Assembly: GCA_020636405.1 (NCBI GenBank)
Contig: JACJXW010000004.1
Span: forward strand, 3,336,001-3,400,000
DNA length: 64,000 nt
Reading direction: 5' to 3'
DNA from: Lewinellaceae bacterium
Lineage (GTDB): Bacteria; Bacteroidota; Bacteroidia; Chitinophagales; Saprospiraceae
The translations under genes were made by a program, and so were the position numbers. Positions within the stretch are counted from its first letter, which is position 1; the number at the start of each line of letters is the position of its first letter. Of this stretch, positions 17,882 through 25,050 are shown in pieces. The notes below the pieces were generated by a model. The model did not search any database and was not told the DNA's origin. It saw only the letters and a list, made by a program, of their open reading frames with translations.

Positions 17882-19063
17882 TCAATCGACAAGCTGCAGG
17901 CATACAGGGCTGAATACCTCTGCCTGAATTCCCGTAGGTTCCAGTTGGCCGCTTACTTGATCGATCCGGAATACGACTACCGAATCCGAATCCCGGTTGG
18001 CTACCAGCAGATACCGGCCGTCAGGTGTTATGGTGAAAAAACGCGGGTGTTGTCCCAGCGTAGGTTCAATTTCCACCCGTTCCAGCTTACCGTCGGGGGA
18101 AACGGCGTAAGCGGCAATACTGTCGTGCCCCCGGTTGGAGACATATAGAAAACGCCCGTCCGGACTGAGTTGTATATGAGCGCAGGTGTTTTCTCCGGAA
18201 AAACCGGCAGGCAGTGTGCTCTCTTCCTGGATAGGAGAAAAAACAGGACTATCCGTTTCGTAACTCATGGAGAGCACGGTACAGGAAAGTTCATTTACCA
18301 GGAAGGCCAGCTTTTGGGTAGGGTGAAAGGTGAGCAGGCGGGGGCCACTGCCGGCGGCTACTTTTATAGCGGTTGCTCTGTCGCCTAATGTGCCGTTGCT
18401 TTGGCCAAACGGATAAGCAACTACCTCGTCGATTCCCAGGTCTACGACGTAAAGGTACTTTCCATCCGGCCGCCAGGTGGAGCAGTGGGCGTGTGGGGCT
18501 TCCTGGCGATTGGCATTGGGGCCGCTGCCTTCGTGTTGGCGCAATTGAGGATCCTTTATCAGCTCTCCGTTCGCACTGAGCCCGAATACCGCAAAATTTC
18601 CCCCTGTATAATTGGCTACGCTCAGAAACCGGCCGTCTTCGCTCAGGCTAAGGTAGCAAGGGTGTGCCCCTCCTGTATTTTGGCTGTTCACAAGGGTGAG
18701 TTGACGTTTGCTTTCATCCCATCGGAAAGCGCTGACGCCTCCTCCCGGCTCCTCGTTGAACCGGTCCGTCTCGTCGACGGCATAAACGATGTCCCGTCCT
18801 TTGGGAGCGATCAGGAAGGAAGGTTGCTCTGTTTTCACCGCCAGCCCCTCATTGGTAAGGGCGCCCGTGCCAGGGTCAAAACTCAGTTGGTAAATGCCCT
18901 CGCTTTTTCCTTGTGTGTAAGTGCCGGCTAGTATTTTCATAGTGCTTACCTGTTTGTTCTGCTCCGTACTTTCCTGCCCGCCGCATGCGCACAGGAAGGC
19001 GGTAAATAGAAGGGTGAAAAAGATCGATGGGTTTTGCTTTACCATTGGAAAGATTTTTCCCAA
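17882..19063 (-). CDS. Lactonase-family (6-phosphogluconolactonase-like) seven-bladed propeller lipoprotein
   Basis: This is 393 aa from ATG 19063, or 387 aa from ATG 19045. Both give a signal with a lipobox at AFLCAC. The body matches the lactonase/YbhE (Pgl) family: YTQGKSEGIYQLSFDPGTG, PSFLIAPKGRDIVYAVDET, ANYTGGNFAVFGL, HPTQKLAFLVNELSCTV, LSPDGRFLYVSNRGHDSIA and TPDGRYLLVANRDSDSVVVF are repeated propeller blades. Cytoplasmic YbhE hydrolyses 6-phosphogluconolactone. This exported, lipidated form must act on an envelope or extracellular lactone, or only bind, so a pentose-phosphate role is not supported. A decayed regulator fragment lies just upstream. Confidence 0.88.
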   Translation of the reverse strand: MGKIFPMVKQNPSIFFTLLFTAFLCACGGQESTEQNKQVSTMKILAGTYTQGKSEGIYQLSFDPGTGALTNEGLAVKTEQPSFLIAPKGRDIVYAVDETDRFNEEPGGGVSAFRWDESKRQLTLVNSQNTGGAHPCYLSLSEDGRFLSVANYTGGNFAVFGLSANGELIKDPQLRQHEGSGPNANRQEAPHAHCSTWRPDGKYLYVVDLGIDEVVAYPFGQSNGTLGDRATAIKVAAGSGPRLLTFHPTQKLAFLVNELSCTVLSMSYETDSPVFSPIQEESTLPAGFSGENTCAHIQLSPDGRFLYVSNRGHDSIAAYAVSPDGKLERVEIEPTLGQHPRFFTITPDGRYLLVANRDSDSVVVFRIDQVSGQLEPTGIQAEVFSPVCLQLVD

Positions 19064-19073
19064 AGGTAATTTT

Positions 19074-19399
19074 TCATTTTGTTTTTAGGAAACAGGTTAT
19101 ACAAGGATGACTCAGAGTAGATTTCGGATAGCTGAACTGAAGGCTGAACTTATTAAAACGGGCCAGGCCGTCATAACTGCCGATCCAGCGGAAATCGTTC
19201 GCATCCATTGCCAGGCCGCGAAAATAGTGGTTGGGAAGGCCATCTTCGGCTCGAATGAGCAGGCTGGGGCGGTTGAGATTATACTGGCAATGGCCTGTCC
19301 CAGGCATACTGCCAGCAAGGTGAATAGAAGAAAGCTACCTTTGATTTTATTTTCCGACGAAAAAGAGCAATTTGTAAATTTAATAAATACTGAGCACAA
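19074..19399 (-). pseudogene. Remnant of a two-component-regulator propeller (hybrid sensor) gene
   Basis: On the minus strand the frame beginning at 19399 encodes a signal-peptide-like stretch (KGSFLLFTLLAVCLGQAIA). The continuation of the expected protein lies in another frame that ends at 19074: LLIRAEDGLPNHYFRGLAM then FRWIGSYDGLARFNKF. The latter is a typical first Reg_prop/Y-propeller repeat (EDGL... FxWIGTxDGLxRF). A frameshift near 19270-19310 is needed to join them, and the coding potential stops soon after the first repeat. The remainder of the expected protein of about 1000 aa is missing. This looks like a deletion remnant; a sequencing error would explain the shift but not the missing body. 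Confidence 0.55.
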
Positions 19400-19510
19400 T
19401 TTTAGCAGGTGACAAAGCTTGTATCTACCTTAGAGGTAGTTATATTTAGGCACACCCTGAACCCTTCATCAATTGGATTTTTTTTGAACCTATTGTTTAA
19501 TAACGCCATA

Positions 19511-20341
19511 ATGATGATTCCATACCATCTCTTCAAATCCTTATTGTTTTGTTTCGTGATCATTGCTCTGCTTGCTCCTACAGCGGGCGCCCAGGTATTA
19601 AAAGTGGAAACAGCTCCTTCGGCTGCGGAGCTGCCCTCGCTTGCCGGCAGGAAGGTTCTGCTTGTCTACGGCGGTTGGCCGGGGCATAAGCCCGATGCCT
19701 TTGCCGAAAGGGTGGGGGCCTGGTTGAATGAACAGGGGGCCATCCTGTCCGTATCCGATTCCCTGGATGTTTACACAGATGAAACGTTTATGGCATCTGT
19801 AGACCTGGTCGTGCAATACTGGACAATGGGCACGATCACTAAAGAACAGGAAGCCGGCCTGCTTAAGGCGGTCAAGAACGGCACCGGCATTGCCGGCTGC
19901 CATGGCGGTATCGGGGATTCATTCCGGGACAATCCTGAATACCAGTATATGATCGGCGGCCAATGGGTGGCTCATCCGGGTGGAGAGATCGATTATCAGG
20001 TGAAGGTTGTTCCTACAGAAGATCCGGTTATGAAAGGTATTGGAGATTTTGACATCCACACCGAGCAGTATTACATGCATGTCGACCCGAATGTGAAGGT
20101 GTTGGCCACAACCACCTTCAATGGAGCTGTCGACAGCTGGATCGACTCCGCAGTCATACCCGTCGTTTGGAAGAAATACTACGGCAAGGGCCGGGTGTTC
20201 TACCTTTCCATCGGCCACTCTCCGGAGACTTTCGACGTTCCGGAAGTGTGGGCGATGCTCACCCGGGGGATCCGATGGGCCAGCGGCAGTAAATACCTGC
20301 CCCGGGAAGAGTGGATGAGCCCGGTGTATGGGGCTAAATAA
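19511..20341 (+). CDS. Secreted ThuA-domain protein (trehalose-utilisation-like)
   Basis: This is 276 aa from ATG 19511; ATG 19514 is equally possible, and the longer frame from 19409 would put 34 odd residues before the signal. The signal peptide is MIPYHLFKSLLFC...APTAGAQ. The mature part is a ThuA glutamine-amidotransferase-like fold: RKVLLVYGGWPGHKPDAF, SVDLVVQYWTMGTIT, GTGIAGCHGGIGDSF, YQYMIGGQWVAHPGG, TEQYYMHVDPNVKVL and GKGRVFYLSIGHSPETF. The Cys-His-Gly-Gly segment lies at the usual nucleophile elbow. ThuA proteins are linked to uptake or oxidation of disaccharides; the exported forms in Bacteroidota are not characterised to my knowledge. Confidence 0.87.
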   Translation: MMIPYHLFKSLLFCFVIIALLAPTAGAQVLKVETAPSAAELPSLAGRKVLLVYGGWPGHKPDAFAERVGAWLNEQGAILSVSDSLDVYTDETFMASVDLVVQYWTMGTITKEQEAGLLKAVKNGTGIAGCHGGIGDSFRDNPEYQYMIGGQWVAHPGGEIDYQVKVVPTEDPVMKGIGDFDIHTEQYYMHVDPNVKVLATTTFNGAVDSWIDSAVIPVVWKKYYGKGRVFYLSIGHSPETFDVPEVWAMLTRGIRWASGSKYLPREEWMSPVYGAK

Positions 20342-20413
20342 TCGGCCGAATCAGGTTGTATGCGGTTTCCTGAAGACAGAAAAGCCGGGAGTTCCATCAA
20401 TGAAAATTGGGCA

Positions 20414-20644
20414 TCAGCCTCCCGCATTCAGCTCCATATCCATCTTAATGAATTGGCAAAGCTCTTCCATGTCGTCGAAAGGAGCAACGACCAGCCCCCG
20501 CTCCAGCAGTTTGAAAAGGTTAGGCCCTTCGACCTTAATGTCGTAACCTCTTTCGAGATTCACCACCTCGCCCTGATGGGAAACGGCCTTCAGCCCGTGT
20601 TGGCTAAGAGTTGCCAGGAGGGTTTCCAAAGCGTTGTTATGCAT
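20414..20644 (-). CDS. Small hypothetical protein downstream of hypX
   Basis: This is 76 aa from ATG 20644. The frame extends in phase to a GTG at 20701 that overlaps the hypX stop by four bases (GTGA), so a longer, translationally coupled 95-aa form is also possible. The sequence is acidic and mixed alpha/beta (MHNNALETLLATLSQHG, GPNLFKLLERGLVVAPF). It has no signal peptide and no cysteine motif. I do not recognise it. Position at the end of the hypD-hypX run makes co-transcription likely, but a hydrogenase role is not shown. Confidence 0.5.
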   Translation of the reverse strand: MHNNALETLLATLSQHGLKAVSHQGEVVNLERGYDIKVEGPNLFKLLERGLVVAPFDDMEELCQFIKMDMELNAGG

Positions 20645-20697
20645 AAATCGGTGCTGTTGTGGTATTAGTGAAAAGACTATGTTGTTTGTGCCTAAAA

Positions 20698-22446
20698 TCA
20701 CTCCCCTTCATAATCAATAGACTCCCACTTCCGGCGCCGGTAGATCTTTCTCCGGCTGCTGTACCAATCTCGTTCCTCGACCTGTTGTCCTTTAGAAGGA
20801 TCATTTATTTTGTGTACAAAGCAGAAGCGTTTGTGATCGTAATCCTGGTCGTTCTCATAAAAGTTTCGGCGCATCTGTTCCAGTTCTTCGTCCCGGTATT
20901 TTGCCAGTGGTTTGAAGGCTTCATCCTTTCGGCGCTGAAAGCGTTTGGCCATCAGCAACTTGTCGAAATAAGGGAGGGCGACAATTTCCCGGGTGATAGC
21001 CTTTACCTGTTTCCGGAAAGCTTCTGCCGTTTCTTCAAAACAATCGTCGATCAGGCCGATCTCCTTGGCAACTGCGGTACCCCAGGGCAGGCATTGTTCG
21101 GTGAACTGCGCCGCCTTTTCAGTTCCGATCCGCCTGGGCAACAGATAGGTCCAGTATTCTGAGCCGTACAACCCCATGGTGCGGGTGTGTGGGTTAAGTA
21201 CGATACCGTTGCGGGCCAGTACCTTGTCGGCAGCCAGGGCTAGCGGCACTCCTCCCGCGCCGGCGTTGCCCTGTAGGGCGGAGATGATGTAATGGCCAGG
21301 CGACTGTATGATCTCGAGAATGAGGTCGTCGATGGCGTTGATATTTGCCCAGGATTCATCGGCCGGGTTTTCGGCCTGTTCAATGACGTTGAGATGGATG
21401 CCATTCGGCCATACATCTTCGCCTCCCATCAGTACGATAACCTTTACGGGGCGTTTTTTGGCTTCCGCCAGAGCCTGGCGCAGGCGCCGGCACTGGGAGG
21501 TGCTCATGGCGCCGTTGTAGAAATCGAAATGCAGGTATCCGGCCGGTCCTTCTTCTTCGTAGCGGATCTCCCGGAAAGAGGCTGCCGTTGCCGGGGCAAA
21601 AGGGCTCATTGAATGTTCCGGGATGATGTCGCCTGCTTCGCCCAATGCGATCATAGCGGGCAGTTTAAGGGCTCCTTCATGGTCTTCCCGCAGGTGAGAA
21701 AACCAGATTGCAGCATCCGCACAGGCGATACAGATCGCTCCGTCGCGTTGCGCCAGCACCTGGCCCGGTTTGCCCCTCAGTCCATCTTCCCGATGGGCGC
21801 CAAAAGCGAAATATTTCCCGTCGAATAGTTCGACGGGTACACCCGGGCTACTGTCGGCAGCCCGTGCCTTTTTCAGGATGCTTTCAATATCGTCCTGCCA
21901 GGAGAAACGAAAATCCTCTGACGCGGTACTTCGGTTCCATCTGCCCTTCACATCCTGCCGGGAATAATCCAGCGGTTCGGGGTGGAAACCTGCTTTTTCA
22001 AAATTGGCCACGGCTTCCAGCAACGCCGCCATAGCAGCCTGGGTGACTTCGTGCCGGTAAATGCAGGCTTTGCTGGCGGGGCGCATGGGGAAGGCCCTGG
22101 ATGCCCAGATCGCTCCTGCATCCATCTTGCCGGTGGCCTGAAGAATAGTGACGCCCCATTCTCTTTCGTCATTCAGGATCGCCCAGTCCAGGGAACTAGC
22201 CCCCCGGTCGCCCCGAATACCGGGATGAACGATCAGGCATACGTGTTTTTTCCATATGCTTTCAGGGATCTTTGCTTTGAGGTAAGGGGCGATGATGAGT
22301 TGTGGCTCGAACGCTGCAACGGCAGCCTCCATCGCTGCAGGGCTGCTGGCGATCTGTACCCGGACCTGGTGGTTGAGACGGTCGAGTTCTATCCAGGCTC
22401 GCTGGGCCATTCCGTTGAAGGCGGAAGTGAGGAAAAGGATCTTCAT
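20698..22446 (-). CDS. hypX: Hydrogenase maturation factor HypX (HoxX)
   Basis: This is a 582-aa two-domain protein. Residues about 1-260 are a formyl-transferase-like region with the catalytic neighbourhood HPGIRGDRGASSLDW. Residues about 280-520 are an enoyl-CoA hydratase/crotonase-like domain (IRYEEEGPAGYLHFDFYNG, IVLMGGEDVWPNGIHLNVIE, GNAGAGGVPLALAADKV). This is the exact architecture of HypX. Characterised HypX takes the formyl group of N10-formyl-tetrahydrofolate to formyl-CoA and releases CO for the Fe(CO)(CN)2 centre of [NiFe]-hydrogenases under aerobic conditions. ATG 22446 overlaps the hypD stop by four bases, so translation is probably coupled. Confidence 0.93.
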   Translation of the reverse strand: MKILFLTSAFNGMAQRAWIELDRLNHQVRVQIASSPAAMEAAVAAFEPQLIIAPYLKAKIPESIWKKHVCLIVHPGIRGDRGASSLDWAILNDEREWGVTILQATGKMDAGAIWASRAFPMRPASKACIYRHEVTQAAMAALLEAVANFEKAGFHPEPLDYSRQDVKGRWNRSTASEDFRFSWQDDIESILKKARAADSSPGVPVELFDGKYFAFGAHREDGLRGKPGQVLAQRDGAICIACADAAIWFSHLREDHEGALKLPAMIALGEAGDIIPEHSMSPFAPATAASFREIRYEEEGPAGYLHFDFYNGAMSTSQCRRLRQALAEAKKRPVKVIVLMGGEDVWPNGIHLNVIEQAENPADESWANINAIDDLILEIIQSPGHYIISALQGNAGAGGVPLALAADKVLARNGIVLNPHTRTMGLYGSEYWTYLLPRRIGTEKAAQFTEQCLPWGTAVAKEIGLIDDCFEETAEAFRKQVKAITREIVALPYFDKLLMAKRFQRRKDEAFKPLAKYRDEELEQMRRNFYENDQDYDHKRFCFVHKINDPSKGQQVEERDWYSSRRKIYRRRKWESIDYEGE

Positions 22447-23555
22447 GCGCCTTGCAATTCCTGCCGGTTGGCCGTATCAGAAAAGTGGTAGTAGGCAGCG
22501 CAGGCGCCTTCCGAACTGACCATCGGCGCTCCCAGCGGATTCTCCGGCTTGCACTTCGTACCGAAATTGGGGCAATTAAAAGGCTTTTTGATGCCTTTCA
22601 TGATCTCTCCGGCTATGCATTCCGGGTTTTCCGGAGCTTCGGCGATGTTTACATTAAATTTGCGTTTGGCGTCGAATGCGGCGTATTTCTCCTTGACCTC
22701 GTAGCCGCTCATCGGAATGATCTCCATACCGCGCCATAGGCGGTCCGATACTTCAAAAACTTCAAAGATGGCCTCCTGTGCCGGGAGATTTCCCTCCTCC
22801 CGCACCATGCGAGCATACTGGTTTTCCACTTTGGCCTCTCCGTTTTCCAGCTGGCGCACCGCCATCAGGATACCCTGGAGCAGGTCTACCGGTTCGAAGC
22901 CGGTGACGACGATGGGCACTTTGAACCGCTCAACTAAAGGGTAATATTCCAGTGTTCCCATAATGGTGCAGACGTGGCCGGCGGCCAGGAAGGCCTGTAT
23001 GCGGCTCTCTTCGTCCTCCATGACCGCCTCGATGGCCGGCGGAACCAGAACGTGAGAGGCCAAAATGGAATAATTTTTAAGCCCCAGCCGTTGAGCATGG
23101 ATGACGGAAAGGGCGTTGGCCGGAGCCGTGGTCTCGAAACCGACCGCAAAGAATACGATTTCCCTGTCCGGATGCTCACCGGCAATTTTGACCGCCTCCA
23201 AAGGAGAGTAAAGAATGCGGATATCCGCCCCATTGGCCTTGGCGGCCAGCAGGCTTTTCTCCGAACCCGGTACCCTCAGCATATCGCCGAAAGAGCAGAG
23301 GGTTACCCCCTTTTCCTCCGCCAGGTAGATAGCTTTGTCGATCAGGTTGAGCGGTGTCACGCAGACCGGGCAGCCTGGGCCGTGCACCATATTCACCTCT
23401 TTGGGCAACATGTTGAGGATGCCGTTTTTAACGAGGCTGTGGGTTTGCCCGCCACACACTTCCATGATCGTCCACGGACGGGTGACGGCTTTATGGATCT
23501 GTTGGAGGTATTGTTCCGCCAGTTCAGGGTCTCTGTATTCGGATAGGTATTTCAT
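22443..23555 (-). CDS. hypD: Hydrogenase maturation factor HypD
   Basis: This 370-aa protein has the full set of HypD signatures: C34-G-G-Q-T-H39, GPGC62-P-V-C65, LCSFGDMLRVPGS, FFAVGFETTAPA, IVVTGFEPVDLLQG, and the C-terminal [4Fe-4S] region CPNFGTKCKPENPLGAPMVS...GAC. HypD with HypC carries the Fe ion while CN and CO ligands are added during [NiFe]-hydrogenase assembly. hypX follows with a four-base overlap. The other hyp genes (A, B, C, E, F) and the hydrogenase subunits are not in this window. A T9SS protein gene ends 24 bp upstream on the same strand. Confidence 0.95.
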   Translation of the reverse strand: MKYLSEYRDPELAEQYLQQIHKAVTRPWTIMEVCGGQTHSLVKNGILNMLPKEVNMVHGPGCPVCVTPLNLIDKAIYLAEEKGVTLCSFGDMLRVPGSEKSLLAAKANGADIRILYSPLEAVKIAGEHPDREIVFFAVGFETTAPANALSVIHAQRLGLKNYSILASHVLVPPAIEAVMEDEESRIQAFLAAGHVCTIMGTLEYYPLVERFKVPIVVTGFEPVDLLQGILMAVRQLENGEAKVENQYARMVREEGNLPAQEAIFEVFEVSDRLWRGMEIIPMSGYEVKEKYAAFDAKRKFNVNIAEAPENPECIAGEIMKGIKKPFNCPNFGTKCKPENPLGAPMVSSEGACAAYYHFSDTANRQELQGA

Positions 23556-23579
23556 GTCTCGCTTTTAACGACTGGGTTG

Positions 23580-24857
23580 CTACCGGATAACTACTTTTGT
23601 GGTTACGGTATCTCTGCCTTTGCCAAGCGTCAGGGTGTAAATGCCGGCAGGCAGGCCTTTCGGGTGAACCTCCAGGATGTTCAACCCTGTATTGCCCTGT
23701 ACCCGAGATTGCCAAACGGGTTGGCCCAGGCTGTTGGACAAATAAATATACAGATCTTTCTGGCTTTCTTCAAGCGAGAAAGAAATAGTCATTTCTGTTG
23801 TAGCTGGATTGGGGAACAGCCCGAAATCGATGAAGTTGCTCACCGGGGATTCCACGCCGGAAAGCGGCCCCAGATCCGTTTTTTCAAAAGTGAAATTTCC
23901 CGTGGAAGAGCCGTCAAAAGTATAGAATACAAGCTTCCAGAGGTGATTGCCTGCCGTTTTTACGAAGTAGGCGCGGCTGAGGTCGACGATCCACATGGAC
24001 GCTCCAAGGTCAAAGAATTTCCAATCCTGCCCGATGATGTCCAGTTGGCTGCCCAGGCTGTCCAGATAAAGTGTGTAATCGACGGTTTCCGGGTCTATGT
24101 TTCTGGCTTCGGCCACTTCGACACCCGGAGCGGACAGCACACCAGTGACCATGTACTGAATGACCTCTCCGTCTCCGGGATCCAACGGCGTCCGGTAACG
24201 GGTAAAGAGCAGATCCCAGCCGGATGGGCTGGCGGTTGCCGTTCCAGAGGTGAATGAAAAGAAGGCCAATGGGCTGCCGGAATAGTCGGCTTTGTTGATG
24301 GTGACGGTATTTTCACCAGTTCCGTCCAGGTTAGCGTATTTCATGGTGAATATTCCATTAGCCATCGATTCGATGAAGATCTTTTTCCAGGTGCCGTTTC
24401 TCAATTGAAGGGCGTATACCTTGTTGCCCAGGATCGATTGAGTCCCGGTATCGAAAGCCCCCCAGCCGTAATCGTCAGGGTCGTTTTCGTTTTTTATGCT
24501 GTTGAAGGCGCCATTGTCCCAGTCAATTTCCGGATTGTACAAGGTGTCGGTAATTAAGGACAGGTTTACTTCATCTGCGAAGTTATTGGTAGGAGCCAGG
24601 TAGAGGCTCAGTTGGGGTGCTTCTCCGGTAAAAGATGCTTTAGCAGCTTCGTTATAAAAGATGGCTGCCCCCTGGGCAGCGGTGCCGAATGCCAGGTCCC
24701 AGGATTCGTTGGCCAAAACGGTTTTTTCATTATTGCTGAGGGTGTAAAAGGCTTGCTGGGAATAGGAAGCCCCTACGGCTACCTGTACGAATTCCTGGGC
24801 CTTCATAGTGGCCAGGTGGAGCATTGCGATCAGGAAAAATGGTGTAAACTGTTTCAT
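23580..24857 (-). CDS. Secreted HmuY-like protein with T9SS sorting domain
   Basis: This is 425 aa from ATG 24857, where the signal peptide MKQFTPFFLIAMLHLATMKAQ begins; the upstream extension to 24935 is rejected. The body shows duplicated beta-rich segments with the patterns NESWDLAFGT, SGWDLLFTRY, KVYALQLRNGTWKKIFIESM and HLWKLVFYTFDGSSTGNFTFEK. This resembles the HmuY fold that binds haem in Porphyromonas; the assignment is by eye and moderate. The tail (DFGLFPNPATTEMTISF... LPAGIYTLTL) is a T9SS type-A domain. The gene ends 24 bp before hypD on the same strand, which could place hypD under its promoter. Confidence 0.72.
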   Translation of the reverse strand: MKQFTPFFLIAMLHLATMKAQEFVQVAVGASYSQQAFYTLSNNEKTVLANESWDLAFGTAAQGAAIFYNEAAKASFTGEAPQLSLYLAPTNNFADEVNLSLITDTLYNPEIDWDNGAFNSIKNENDPDDYGWGAFDTGTQSILGNKVYALQLRNGTWKKIFIESMANGIFTMKYANLDGTGENTVTINKADYSGSPLAFFSFTSGTATASPSGWDLLFTRYRTPLDPGDGEVIQYMVTGVLSAPGVEVAEARNIDPETVDYTLYLDSLGSQLDIIGQDWKFFDLGASMWIVDLSRAYFVKTAGNHLWKLVFYTFDGSSTGNFTFEKTDLGPLSGVESPVSNFIDFGLFPNPATTEMTISFSLEESQKDLYIYLSNSLGQPVWQSRVQGNTGLNILEVHPKGLPAGIYTLTLGKGRDTVTTKVVIR

Positions 24858-25050
24858 GATGTTCTTTTTGTTTTGAAAATCTTCAGGGCCAATCAAAAAG
24901 TTGAAACAGAAAAATAGGCAGGCTCGGCGAAACAATCACTGATAATTGTCACCTCATTGAGTACCCCCGCTTTGTTTATGGGCCCGGTTTTATTTCTTAC
25001 TCTCTAAATTTATCTGCAAATTGTAGCCCACAAAAACTAACCATATAACC

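Noticed and set aside
19107..19412. 101-codon plus-strand frame upstream of the ThuA gene
   Set aside because: No family features; the opposite strand carries the recognisable propeller remnant.
24971..25012. Bacteroidota-type promoter (TTTG / TAAATTTA) before maeB
   Set aside because: The spacing of about 30 bases is too long for the TTTG/TAnnTTTG consensus.
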